Shown one piece after another: positions 1-7,702 of a DNA stretch of 64,000 nucleotides. This DNA comes from Chrysogorgia sp. JL179-B06 (lineage: Eukaryota > Cnidaria > Anthozoa > Scleralcyonacea > Chrysogorgiidae): positions 133,501 to 197,500 of the forward strand of contig JAYKKM010000136.1 in the NCBI GenBank assembly GCA_035772405.1, given 5' to 3'. Both the position numbers and the translations under genes were made by a program. Under the pieces are notes generated by a model. It saw nothing but the letters and a program-made list of their open reading frames with translations. It did no database searches and had not been told where the DNA came from. Each line of letters opens with the position of its first letter. Position 1 is the first letter of the stretch.

Positions 1-190
1 GTCAAGGTCAAGTTTCAAGGTCAAGTCTCAAGGTCAAGGTCAAGGTCAAGTTCCAAGAATTATCTCAAGAAATAATTCCAAGAATTCCTCGAAAAGGGGC
101 GTGGTCGAAATGTCTTAAAAAGGGCATGGTCGAGATGCCTTAAAAAAGGGCGTGGCCGAGATGCCTTAAAAAAGGGCGTGGCCAAGTTTT
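1..190. repeat. Polinton left terminal inverted repeat (partial)
   Basis: Bases 1-132 are almost identical to the reverse complement of 18320-18453; the left side has one extra AAGGTC hexamer in the GGTCAA-rich tip. Inside lie about four copies of a 26-bp motif built on GGGCGTGGCCGAGATGCC followed by an A-run. The right end has about six, so copy number differs between ends. The repeat runs off the window start. Confidence 0.93.
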
Positions 191-349
191 TTAAAATCAG
201 GGTGTGGTCGAGTTAGACTCCAGGAGTTACTCCAAATGTTATTGCGCGACGTGGTTCACATTCTGTAGCAACGACATGCAGTCAGGCTTGGCTTGGTGGG
301 TTCGGGTGGAGGTTCGAGTCAGACGGGTCCTGGTGGTGGTGCGTGTCCC
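191..349. other. Polinton left subterminal noncoding DNA
   Basis: G+C-richer stretch between the terminal repeat and the polymerase stop codon. No ORF, tRNA or clear repeat is seen. It must hold the 3' end of the leftward transcription unit, but I find no AATAAA on the minus strand within it. Confidence 0.5.
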
Positions 350-3300
350 CTATTCCGCGATGAGGTGATGCCCCAATGCCAGAGTGTTTACCTTGTCGGG
401 TAGGATATACCGCTTGTCGTCGTTACTACTTAGTGCTATCTTGTTGATCGTCTCCGTGTAAATTTCGTGTTTCCTACTTCTAAAAGTATTCATACTTCTC
501 ATCTGTGTCTCTCCGGAGAACAAGCACTCTTTATAGTTTTCAAATGTTATTGATCTAGCTACAACTCCTTTCTTTATCCCCTTACATCTCCTCTGCTCTG
601 AGTTGTTAGTCTTACATGCGTACAGCTTGGCTCTTAGACCAACAAACTCTAGGACTTGCTCTCCATTATTCTCGTCCTTGAATAGACCTACAACCTTTTT
701 ATTCAAACCTGTTGGAATACAGGAGGGGTGGTCCTTAGAGTACTCAGAGGTGTCGAACCTCTCTCTAACGTCATTTGAGATGTCTTCGTAAAAGTCGTCG
801 GTGTGTATCTCGTACATTAGACTGTCAGTGTCGGTGAACAATAACTTAGCAGCATCCCCATATTTAGGTTTAACGTATTCGTAGTGAAACTCGTACATTA
901 CAGTCTTACTCAAGTCTAAGATACTCATCCCAAGGTATACGGGTTTGTAGAATTTCACTTTTGTTCTCTTCATGTGTACTGCTATTAGGTTCTCGCTAAA
1001 GATTGTGCGATGACTGTAATTTGGCTTGGAAACAAACTTATTCATTTTCTTTTCGTTCGTCACTAACTTGATGTCTACCCTGTTCCTGGTGTTTTCCATA
1101 GTTTTTCCAAACACTGAGTTGTTCATCATCTTGAAGAAATCTTTCTCGAAACTGTTCGTAGCCTTTGTTCTCAGTTGTGTGTTAAGATATATGTACTTCT
1201 TCATCCAAGCTCCCTCTCTGAAAGTAATCCCTCTGTGAATTTTTGTTAACTTCATTCCATATTTAAGATACATCTTAAGGTTCTTGCGGTGAATAACGTA
1301 TTTGTTCTTGTTCATCAAGTTAGGGACTAGCTTTTCCACTCCGTTAATTATCAACCTCTCTGGGGCTAGAGGATAATCGTTATGAGCATCGTGAAGTTCC
1401 TTAGGGTATTCTAGGTCAACTTCTAGAATACAGGGTGTTTTCTTCCAGTTCTTTAGTTGTGCACTGTTCATCCACTTGAAATCTCCTATAGGTAATTTCA
1501 TACTCATAGCACATCCGTAGAGGTTGTTCGCGTCGAGGTACGGTAAGTATACACTAGGTTTGGTAGGATCGTATTTTGCTTGTGGTACTGACTCTGGTTT
1601 TTTCGTGTACGCCATATGTTTGTTATTGGCTTGGGCGTGTCTTTTTGTGATGGTGGAGACTCCTCCTCTGATACCTCTCTCTATCATCAACAACATGTCA
1701 ATATCGGTCAACAACTCTAGTTCTACTTTTGTTGTTTTTTTTAGTAGTGCGTCCCATGATAGCCCTGGAGATGTGTAATACCATGCAGGGTCTAGTCCAT
1801 AATTTTTCATACAAACAGACCTGAAGTTCTCGAACACATCCTCCAACAACAACACATCTGTCAACAGGTAGAGGTCGTGGTAATCCTTCATGGTCTTCGT
1901 TCCAAAGTTTTTCCAAACTTTTTGGGCGTGCTCATAGTCCTCGTCGCTGATGTCTGTGTCAGTCAGTTTCGAGTAGAACTCTTCTTTAGGAGGTAATTTT
2001 TCCTCTTTTAGTTTCTCTATCTGATCCATGTACTCGTATGGGTAGACACCTTTCTTGGAAACTAGCTCAAAATCTTCGTCTTTTTCGAACTGTTTTCTTG
2101 TGGATACTAACTGGTCTTTAGACAAGTTCTTTGCTAGTCTATCTAGACTAGAAGCCATGAACTTAAAACTGTCTAAGAATCTAATTTCTCTGGTGATAGG
2201 TTTTTCTTTACCAGTCTTATCGGTGTAGTGGTCCACCACAATATTTTTACTGAAGGAGATGTATTTCTCCTCGTTACATGGAATACAGTTTATGTCTCCA
2301 CCTAGGCTTTTGATAAACAAGTGAGCGTCGTATCCAGACAAGTTGTGGAAAATAACAGGAACAAATTTTGGTAATTTGTATTTTAGATTACACGACGTGT
2401 GTGCAGCTCCTCTGAATTTTCCTGTCATGTGACAATGGTCTCTGACTATGTAGTCTTCAGGGTAGGGAGAATCTTTTTCGCAAATCCAGCACTTTGTGCT
2501 ATTTTCGAAAATTTCCATCTCCTCAGAGCTTAGGTTCATTGGTATTATCACCTTGAATCTCTTGTACGCTCTACGCACAGCTTTCTCTATCTCTTCTACG
2601 AACGACTTGGCCAGGTCGTCTTCCGGGTTCTCCTTAGTTCTACTTACTGGATTCTCCCAGTATAGTTTGTCGTCACTACATTTTAGGTGGAAGGTCCATC
2701 CTGATAGTGTATGATGTTGGTATTTGTTGGTAAAACTACTGTTTGGTTTGTTCTCACATCCTTCAATCTTCTCGATGAACGACTCAAAATCAGCGTAGAT
2801 CACAAATGGCACGTCTTGTGTTTTGTGGTTGTTTGTGAAAGTTAGTTTGTCGTCTTTACCTTTTTCTGGCATTACAGTTTTAATACTATTAACGTCTGAG
2901 CAGTATTCGTCGTGTTTTTCTAGTGACTTAGTATTCTTGAAGCTATTTAGACATCTATAACAATAGTGAATCTCATGTTGGTGGTTGTTATTCTTACTTG
3001 ACATGAGTCTACTCATATTCTTAATCCAGACGTAGTGAGATGTAGTCTCGTTCTTAATGTAAAGCAAGTTAATGGTGTCTCTAGAGTTTCCTTGGATAGT
3101 AAGAGGGTACACCTCACCCTCATCGTAACCAAATACGTTTATTTCTATCTTGTTATTTTCTGAAAATTTCTTAATGTCCTCTAGTGGTGTTGGAAACCTA
3201 ACCTTGGTCCAATTGTAATTCGTCGAAGCTTCTTTGAGTTTCTTACTTATTTTAGCAACAGTTACAGACCACTTGAAGCACATGTTGTCCATTTTGTTTT

Positions 3301-3829
3301 TAACGTTTACGATGGCTTTTTTGTAAACTAGTGCTTGTGGTGTAGGAATGTGGGAGCTCCCAGACATTGGTGTGTACTTGTCGATGTGAATGATTAGTCT
3401 CACAACACGAAGAAGTCTCCAGTTACTTCCTCTAGTCAAGTATGTAGAGAAGCTCTCTAACATTTTCTCAACCATCTCGTTGTACGTCTCTTCAGAGTTT
3501 GTGCCAGGTAGTATAATCTTTGTGAGAGTGTGAAAGTGTGCCTCAGCTTCAACCTCTTCGTCGTTCGCTGTGCGAACCATCACACAATCCAGAATTAACT
3601 TGGTCTTGATTCCTTTTTTCATCTGTTTCTTCCAAAGGTCTAACACAACAACTTTTGACTGTTCTAGGAACACCTTTGGTTCTGTGTTTGTCCCAGCGTT
3701 AATCTCAAAGTTATTTGAGAAACCTCTAAGTGAGGTCTCACTCTTTTGTGGTATAGTTTCTCTAAATATAGAGTCTATCTTTTCTTTGAACAAATTAAAA
3801 GCACTTGGTCTACAATCCACTTGTTCCAT
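350..3829 (-). CDS. POLB: Protein-primed family B DNA polymerase (Polinton POLB)
   Basis: 1159 aa; copies the linear element by protein-primed synthesis and proofreads. Seen: an N-terminal region with a C2H2-like finger (C290/C293 ... H306/C310); the 3'-5' exonuclease motifs, ExoI around D347-F-E, ExoII FHNLSGYD at 494-501 and ExoIII YLLTD at 654-658; then polymerase motif A (DANNLY from D766), motif B (K..NNSVFG, 900-908) and motif C (DTDS, 1000-1003). Between ExoI and ExoII is a Cys/His cluster (C447xxC450, DHCH 464-467, H477..C480-N) of the endonuclease VII/HNH-like type. All catalytic acidic residues are present and the frame is intact. Length is normal for Polintons. It is last in the leftward gene block and its start overlaps the 80-aa ORF upstream by 55 bp. 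Confidence 0.97.
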   Translation of the reverse strand: MEQVDCRPSAFNLFKEKIDSIFRETIPQKSETSLRGFSNNFEINAGTNTEPKVFLEQSKVVVLDLWKKQMKKGIKTKLILDCVMVRTANDEEVEAEAHFHTLTKIILPGTNSEETYNEMVEKMLESFSTYLTRGSNWRLLRVVRLIIHIDKYTPMSGSSHIPTPQALVYKKAIVNVKNKMDNMCFKWSVTVAKISKKLKEASTNYNWTKVRFPTPLEDIKKFSENNKIEINVFGYDEGEVYPLTIQGNSRDTINLLYIKNETTSHYVWIKNMSRLMSSKNNNHQHEIHYCYRCLNSFKNTKSLEKHDEYCSDVNSIKTVMPEKGKDDKLTFTNNHKTQDVPFVIYADFESFIEKIEGCENKPNSSFTNKYQHHTLSGWTFHLKCSDDKLYWENPVSRTKENPEDDLAKSFVEEIEKAVRRAYKRFKVIIPMNLSSEEMEIFENSTKCWICEKDSPYPEDYIVRDHCHMTGKFRGAAHTSCNLKYKLPKFVPVIFHNLSGYDAHLFIKSLGGDINCIPCNEEKYISFSKNIVVDHYTDKTGKEKPITREIRFLDSFKFMASSLDRLAKNLSKDQLVSTRKQFEKDEDFELVSKKGVYPYEYMDQIEKLKEEKLPPKEEFYSKLTDTDISDEDYEHAQKVWKNFGTKTMKDYHDLYLLTDVLLLEDVFENFRSVCMKNYGLDPAWYYTSPGLSWDALLKKTTKVELELLTDIDMLLMIERGIRGGVSTITKRHAQANNKHMAYTKKPESVPQAKYDPTKPSVYLPYLDANNLYGCAMSMKLPIGDFKWMNSAQLKNWKKTPCILEVDLEYPKELHDAHNDYPLAPERLIINGVEKLVPNLMNKNKYVIHRKNLKMYLKYGMKLTKIHRGITFREGAWMKKYIYLNTQLRTKATNSFEKDFFKMMNNSVFGKTMENTRNRVDIKLVTNEKKMNKFVSKPNYSHRTIFSENLIAVHMKRTKVKFYKPVYLGMSILDLSKTVMYEFHYEYVKPKYGDAAKLLFTDTDSLMYEIHTDDFYEDISNDVRERFDTSEYSKDHPSCIPTGLNKKVVGLFKDENNGEQVLEFVGLRAKLYACKTNNSEQRRCKGIKKGVVARSITFENYKECLFSGETQMRSMNTFRSRKHEIYTETINKIALSSNDDKRYILPDKVNTLALGHHLIAE

Positions 3830-4017
3830 TGATCCATCTTCTTTTTGATAGACTCCTTTTTGAGAGACTCCTTGAATAAAGTCATACGCTCTCTCACACT
3901 TCTTCTTGGTGTGGGAGGTGCAGGTGTAGGTGTCATTATAGGTTCTTTAAGTCCGTGTGGGATTGGTTTATCCATTATGTTTTTAGGACGTGTCGTTTTT
4001 TCCATCCTACTTGACAT
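3775..4017 (-). CDS. Small basic hypothetical protein upstream of POLB
   Basis: 80 aa, rich in Lys/Arg with a proline-rich middle (PTPAPPTPRR) and a basic helix. I do not recognise it. It overlaps the first 55 bp of POLB in another frame. Support for being real: its ATG is preceded by the same AATAAA/TATA-type element used by other genes of this block. POLB has no such element immediately before its own ATG, so both proteins might come from one transcript, the second by leaky scanning. Charge and position suggest nucleic-acid binding; this is inference. Confidence 0.5.
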   Translation of the reverse strand: MSSRMEKTTRPKNIMDKPIPHGLKEPIMTPTPAPPTPRRSVRERMTLFKESLKKESIKKKMDQWNKWIVDQVLLICSKKR

Positions 4018-4052
4018 GTTATGTCTGTATACTATAGGATGTGTTTTATTTC
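4018..4052 (-). promoter_or_regulatory. Compact promoter before the 80-aa ORF
   Basis: On the minus strand this reads AAATAAAACACATCC then TATAGTATA, ending just before the ATG at 4017. It combines a poly(A)-type AATAAA with the TATARTATA core seen before most genes of the element. Confidence 0.55.
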
Positions 4053-4113
4053 TTTAGACCATTTCTTAAAAAAGAGTCGTTTTACAATTTACTATACTAC
4101 TAGTACAATGTGA

Positions 4114-4293
4114 TCACGCTTCCAAACTTCTCGAATGCTTTTTGGTCTTCAGGTGTTTGTATTTAGAGGTCACATGGTATGGCCTATCGCATGTCTCGCA
4201 CACCCATTTGTGAGTGTTCATCCACACTTTAGTTTGTGCTCTTGCTGCTCTTAAAGCTTCTTCTTTGGTTTGGTAAATTCTAGGTCTTCCCAT
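4114..4293 (-). CDS. Tiny single C2H2 zinc-finger protein
   Basis: 59 aa, short enough to be missed by length filters. Starts MGRPRIYQTKEEAL and carries one clear finger, C32-x2-C35 ... H46/H53 region, in a Lys-rich context. The ATG at 4293 is directly preceded by TATTATATA. Predicted role: a nucleic-acid or protein-binding cofactor of the element. It sits between the VLTF3-like gene and the 80-aa ORF. I know no named family for it; the finger is seen, the function is inferred. Confidence 0.6.
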   Translation of the reverse strand: MGRPRIYQTKEEALRAARAQTKVWMNTHKWVCETCDRPYHVTSKYKHLKTKKHSRSLEA

Positions 4294-4320
4294 TATATAA
4301 TACTATATGTTTTATTTCTC
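4294..4320 (-). promoter_or_regulatory. Compact promoter/poly(A) element before the 59-aa zinc-finger gene
   Basis: Minus-strand reading: AAATAAAACATATAG followed by TATTATATA and then the ATG. It overlaps the stop codon of the upstream VLTF3-like gene (4312), so the poly(A) signal of one gene and the TATA-like promoter of the next share under 30 bp. Confidence 0.6.
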
Positions 4321-4935
4321 TAGACCTTTTCTGGTCCACTCGTTGTAGTATGAATCTCCTCTCCCATCCCAACCTATATCCTTGTATACTACGCTATACA
4401 GGTTGTACTCGAATCGTACCTTGACCTTACCAGGTTTGAGGTCGTTAAGACTACCTCTCAACTCTATACCTCTTCTAGAGCATATTCTTATGACATAGAA
4501 AATATATTTTGATATGTTCCTAACAATCAGTTTGTTTCTTTTAAGAGACCACACTATCTCTATAAAATCACTGACAACTGTTGGTATGTCACTCTCGTTA
4601 ACTAGCCCAGTCAACATTCTATCTAACCACTTACTGTAACTATGAGTCGATTTCTTGTACATCCAAATGTTAGGTATGAAGTTTCTCACACGTCCGTAGG
4701 TAGTCTCTCCGCACTTGTTACAACTAAATACACCATCTTCGATTTGGGTTCTGTGGTTACTACACTCGTAACAGTACGCGGTGTCGTACCACTTTTTTGG
4801 TGTTGCGTCCTTACTTCCGTTCTTGATCTCGTCCAATGTGTACCCTAACGTAGTACCACTCCACTTTCCTAACGTCTCAATCTCATCCAATGTATACCCA
4901 GCGTAGAACATTCTCATTGTGCGTTCGTCAACCAT
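4312..4935 (-). CDS. VLTF3-like zinc-ribbon putative late transcription factor
   Basis: 207 aa. Seen: a zinc ribbon (C55xxC58 ... C72xxC75) followed by a helical domain containing YKKSTH...WLDRML and an IP..V motif. This layout matches the poxvirus late transcription factor VLTF3-like family found in many large DNA viruses and virus-like transposons. The N-terminus repeats GYTLDEI twice (from residues 13 and 31). If the match is right it would turn on late genes through the short shared promoter elements. The call rests on pattern only; a generic zinc-ribbon protein is the alternative. Confidence 0.6.
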   Translation of the reverse strand: MVDERTMRMFYAGYTLDEIETLGKWSGTTLGYTLDEIKNGSKDATPKKWYDTAYCYECSNHRTQIEDGVFSCNKCGETTYGRVRNFIPNIWMYKKSTHSYSKWLDRMLTGLVNESDIPTVVSDFIEIVWSLKRNKLIVRNISKYIFYVIRICSRRGIELRGSLNDLKPGKVKVRFEYNLYSVVYKDIGWDGRGDSYYNEWTRKGLEK

Positions 4936-4972
4936 CTAAGTTACTATACTATATGTGTCTTTATACTATAGT
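4936..4972 (-). promoter_or_regulatory. Compact promoter before the VLTF3-like gene
   Basis: Minus strand shows ACTATAGTATAAAGACACATATAGTATAG split over two TATARTATA-like cores shortly before the ATG at 4935. It overlaps the end of the 63-aa gene upstream. Confidence 0.5.
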
Positions 4973-5157
4973 GTAGTAACTTTGTGGTTGTCGGTTAGTG
5001 TCTCCCACTCACACTTTATTGTTGTGACCTGTTTTAGAGCGTCTGATAGTAGTTGTTCCAACTCTTCTATCTGACGAGTTTGGTAAGAGAGTGTCTCTGT
5101 CAAGTTACGCTTTTTATCAAATTCCATAGCCATCTCCTTCAAAGTTTTAACGCTCAT
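4966..5157 (-). CDS. Small coiled-coil protein
   Basis: 63 aa; the middle (QTRQIEELEQLLSDALKQV) has leucine/isoleucine heptad spacing typical of a coiled coil. It begins 2 bp after the stop codon of the next upstream gene. I do not recognise it. Tight packing with two further coiled-coil/membrane ORFs suggests a virion or assembly role (inference). Confidence 0.55.
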   Translation of the reverse strand: MSVKTLKEMAMEFDKKRNLTETLSYQTRQIEELEQLLSDALKQVTTIKCEWETLTDNHKVTTL

Positions 5158-5159
5158 TT

Positions 5160-5576
5160 CTATAACACTCTATATATTAAGTAGCCTAAAGGTAGTCCAA
5201 CGACTCCAACGAATACCATTTGATATTCTTTCATCTCATCTGAAGGTTTGTAATAGTCTGACAACTCAGGCTCTTTGCTAAATGTCTTCCCATCATACTG
5301 TATCGTCAGTACTTGTCTTAGTTGATCCAGAGCGTGGTTCGTGTCGTTTATGTCTGCATTAGCATCTGACAACTGTTGTCTTAATTCCTGAACTTTGTCT
5401 CTCTGACGAATCTCGTTCTCGTAGAACTTTTCTTTCGCTCTTGCAAGACTTTCCAACGCTTTGTTGTGTCTCTTTATCTCTGTCTCGTAGCCTGTGTGGT
5501 TTAGCTTGCTGAATATGAATCCAGCTCCTGCGAATGCTATAGCGTTGAACAAACCACCTGCTACCACGCTAGCCAT
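5160..5576 (-). CDS. Membrane protein with central coiled coil
   Basis: 138 aa. Seen: an N-terminal hydrophobic helix (about residues 5-24), a long charged coiled-coil region (30-95) and a C-terminal hydrophobic helix (about 119-137). This TM-coil-TM layout recurs among small Polinton and adintovirus proteins and may sit in a virion or host membrane. Function unknown. Confidence 0.65.
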   Translation of the reverse strand: MASVVAGGLFNAIAFAGAGFIFSKLNHTGYETEIKRHNKALESLARAKEKFYENEIRQRDKVQELRQQLSDANADINDTNHALDQLRQVLTIQYDGKTFSKEPELSDYYKPSDEMKEYQMVFVGVVGLPLGYLIYRVL

Positions 5577-5602
5577 TATATATTACGCTGTGTTATTTTG
5601 AG
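5577..5602 (-). promoter_or_regulatory. Compact promoter before the 138-aa membrane gene
   Basis: Minus strand: AAAATAACACAGCGTAATATATA then ATG at 5576. The AATAACAC part overlaps the stop codon of the upstream 77-aa gene. Confidence 0.6.
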
Positions 5603-5826
5603 AACGGGTCTACAGGTAAGTATTTCTTACTCTGTGCCCACTTAATGAGTAGCGTTGAGACGCCTACAGCAGTCGCTAACTTGAGGGTACCCTTCACTGA
5701 TTCAGGGGTGCCTAACGGTTCTTTTAGTACTTTCTTTGATGCCATGGACACAGCTACGGCTCCAGCAGTCACAAGGGCTGCGTCGTATAGCTCGTTCATC
5801 AGTTCTTTCCTATCTATTGATGCCAT
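5593..5826 (-). CDS. Small hydrophobic protein
   Basis: 77 aa with two short hydrophobic stretches (about 16-28 and 48-62) separated by a Lys/Gly/Pro loop. Not recognised. It shares the membrane-gene cluster and the promoter element with its neighbours, which supports its being a real gene. Confidence 0.55.
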   Translation of the reverse strand: MASIDRKELMNELYDAALVTAGAVAVSMASKKVLKEPLGTPESVKGTLKLATAVGVSTLLIKWAQSKKYLPVDPFSK

Positions 5827-5850
5827 ATATTATACGACATGTTTTAATCG
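5827..5850 (-). promoter_or_regulatory. Compact promoter before the 77-aa gene
   Basis: Minus strand: TTAAAACATGTCGTATAATATATGG, where the final ATGG is the start codon at 5826. One of the best matches to the consensus AACACGTSGTATARTATA. Confidence 0.7.
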
Positions 5851-6143
5851 AGGCTGTCGAGTTTACGTGATGGTTTTATAACAACAGTCTTAGGCTCTTC
5901 GGTCACTACTTGTTTGTCTTGCCTCATCGTGTAATACAGTGAGCTAGCGGCTATTACCACTCCTATAGTGCCTATGATGTATCCATAGTTGAAACTGTCG
6001 TCCTCACTTGTGACTCTCTCTCTCATCTTCCTCTCTTTGGCTGCTTTAGATATAGCAGCCAAGCGTTTGCCTGCCTCTACTCTCTTAGGGTCTTTAACCC
6101 TTGTTGTCGACGTTATAATAGGTACGGACTCACTGTCAGTCAT
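5844..6143 (-). CDS. Single-pass membrane protein with basic GKRLA-type helix
   Basis: 99 aa from the ATG at 6143. A longer reading to 6284 would overlap the nuclease gene and include a Cys/Ile repeat coded by tandem DNA, so I prefer the shorter start. Seen: a basic segment (KRVEAGKRLAAISKAAKERK) then a hydrophobic helix (GYIIGTIGVVIAASSLYY) and a charged tail. A similar basic-helix-plus-TM design occurs in small Polinton proteins. Function unknown. Confidence 0.6.
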   Translation of the reverse strand: MTDSESVPIITSTTRVKDPKRVEAGKRLAAISKAAKERKMRERVTSEDDSFNYGYIIGTIGVVIAASSLYYTMRQDKQVVTEEPKTVVIKPSRKLDSLD

Positions 6144-6167
6144 CTGTACTATACGTGGTGTCTTGTT

Positions 6168-6211
6168 GCAGATGATCTCACAGATTATCTCACAGATCAT
6201 CTCACAGATAG
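6168..6211. repeat. Short tandem repeat (12-bp-type GATNATCTCACA)
   Basis: Three to four imperfect copies of GATNATCTCACA lie between the membrane gene and the nuclease gene, ending at the nuclease stop codon. Probably replication slippage. Confidence 0.7.
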
Positions 6212-7005
6212 AGTATTCGGTGAAAGTATTTTTGGTGATTAGACAGCGTGGTTTCACTCTTGAATCTCCTATTACAGTGCTCACACAGGACTCTAGAGTC
6301 TGTCATATATGTCTCTATGAAATGTATTATCTCATGTTGGTCTGAGGATAGTAATGTGTTGTACCCTTGTGATCTTAGTCTCCTTAATACCCTCATCTGG
6401 TTATTCCTAATGACTCCATTACCTTTCGGTGTTTTGAACTCTATAGCAAAACCATTGTATCTCTTGTGTAGTTGTGGAACTATCAAATCTGGTTGTCCAC
6501 CACTATAACCCTTCTTCCACCCGTCTATTCTTTTCGTAGATGTGTCTTGGTACTCACCCAACCCTGGGATGACTATTGTTGGGTGGTACTCTCTAATGTA
6601 CTTCACAATGTCATAATGCAAGTCTGTCTCATTCATGATTGACAGTTGGTTATACTGCGTGTAAACACCTGTTTTTCTTATAGATGGTAGAACTTCTGAG
6701 AATACCCAGTTTTGAAACTTCTTAGCTGACTCGAGTTTCGATGAGAATACTAGAGAGTAAACTCCTGGCTCTGATATGAGTATCGTGTTTGATTGTAAAT
6801 TTAAAGGGGTGCGTGATTCGCGCACCCCTTCAAACACCTCTCGTTTGACCTTATGTATATCGTCAACGTGTACACTGATAGCCCAACTAGCGTTTTTATA
6901 CCCTAGTGCCTTAGCGACTTCTTTTCCATAGAACCAAATATTGTCTCCATCTTTAATAGTAGTGACTGACATGTCGTTATTTCTAAATATTTTAGTGATA
7001 CTCAT
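6202..7005 (-). CDS. Bro-N / PD-(D/E)xK nuclease / C2H2 zinc-finger fusion
   Basis: 267 aa from ATG 7005 (a GTG three bases upstream is open but unlikely). Seen: a Bro-N (baculovirus-repeat ORF) DNA-binding domain at about 3-112 (WFYGKEVAKALGY; later KFQNWVFSEVLPSIRK); a nuclease-like domain at about 125-235 with GGQPDL (D173), IEFK (E189, K191) and a following Gln, the VRR-NUC/PD-(D/E)xK signature; and a C-terminal C2H2 finger (C241, C244, H257, H262). The parts are known separately in viruses; this order is unusual. Likely a DNA-binding nuclease acting on replication or integration intermediates. A 10-bp perfect hairpin lies inside the gene at 6804-6830. Confidence 0.8.
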   Translation of the reverse strand: MSITKIFRNNDMSVTTIKDGDNIWFYGKEVAKALGYKNASWAISVHVDDIHKVKREVFEGVRESRTPLNLQSNTILISEPGVYSLVFSSKLESAKKFQNWVFSEVLPSIRKTGVYTQYNQLSIMNETDLHYDIVKYIREYHPTIVIPGLGEYQDTSTKRIDGWKKGYSGGQPDLIVPQLHKRYNGFAIEFKTPKGNGVIRNNQMRVLRRLRSQGYNTLLSSDQHEIIHFIETYMTDSRVLCEHCNRRFKSETTLSNHQKYFHRILYL

Positions 7006-7037
7006 CACCTATAATATACCACGTGTTCTATTTTAAG
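7006..7037 (-). promoter_or_regulatory. Compact promoter before the Bro-N/nuclease gene
   Basis: Minus strand: TAGAACACGTGGTATATTATAGG then the start codon. Near-perfect match to the shared element, here without an upstream gene overlapping it, so it appears to be a real stand-alone signal. Confidence 0.7.
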
Positions 7038-7184
7038 TTCGAAGTAGCATAAACACACGGTTTGACCAACACCCCGTCTTGGGGTGTTGGTCAAAACGAG
7101 CTAACTGATGGTAATAATTCCTGAGCACCTACTCTTGGAACTTGTCGACTGACACATCACTGGTTCTTACGTGTAGACCCGTGT
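7038..7184. terminator. Intergenic gap with perfect 15-bp hairpin
   Basis: TTTGACCAACACCCC (7061-7075), loop GTCTT, then its exact complement (7081-7095). This is the longest gap in the leftward block. It lies downstream of the 2-TM gene and upstream of the nuclease promoter, so a role in RNA 3'-end formation or as a protein-binding palindrome is possible. Function inferred only. The rest of the gap shows nothing else. Confidence 0.4.
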
Positions 7185-7697
7185 TTAAAGGGAGGTCGGA
7201 ATCGGACCCCCTTGTGTCTCGTATACTTTATTGTACCTTTTCACCATTCCATTGATTGGTGGACATAAGTCAGTCACATTATCGTCCAACACTTTAACGT
7301 CTGAGAGGAACGTTGACTCGTTGTAAGGAAGACCTCTAAGATACGATCTTAGTTGTGTCAGTATCTTTTTGTAGCTAGTGTGCGCAAACTTACAGTGCTC
7401 CACTCTACTCGTCAGATTGGATTTAGCCAAGTAGCCTTGGATGATCACACCAGGACCACTAATACAAGCAATGATTAGAGGGTTAGCGGTTATCGATCCA
7501 GCTATAATCCCTACTGTCGTTAACCCTATGCTAGTCATGTTTAACGATAGTTTAATTTTCTTCAACCTCTTGTATTTCCATTTGTAACAGGCTTCTAGTT
7601 TGTGGTAGTACGCGTACAAGCGTTTGAGCTCTAGTACCTCTTCCTCTGATATATCCTTTGATACGTGATTGAAAACAACAACTGACTTCTTCCTCAT
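7185..7697 (-). CDS. Two-TM helical-hairpin membrane protein (SLATT-like layout)
   Basis: 170 aa. Seen: an N-terminal amphipathic helix (YYHKLEACYKWKYKRLKK), two adjacent hydrophobic helices (about 51-68 and 72-91), then a charged helix (VEHCKFAHTSYKKILTQLRSYL). A helix-TM-TM-helix order is also the plan of SLATT-type proteins, but I cannot show homology. An ATATATATG box precedes the start. It is probably a virion or host-membrane protein. Confidence 0.6.
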   Translation of the reverse strand: MRKKSVVVFNHVSKDISEEEVLELKRLYAYYHKLEACYKWKYKRLKKIKLSLNMTSIGLTTVGIIAGSITANPLIIACISGPGVIIQGYLAKSNLTSRVEHCKFAHTSYKKILTQLRSYLRGLPYNESTFLSDVKVLDDNVTDLCPPINGMVKRYNKVYETQGGPIPTSL

Positions 7698-7702
7698 ATA
7701 TA

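Noticed and set aside
6143..6284. N-terminal extension of the 99-aa membrane protein
   Set aside because: Overlaps the nuclease gene and is made of Ile/Cys residues coded by a short tandem repeat.
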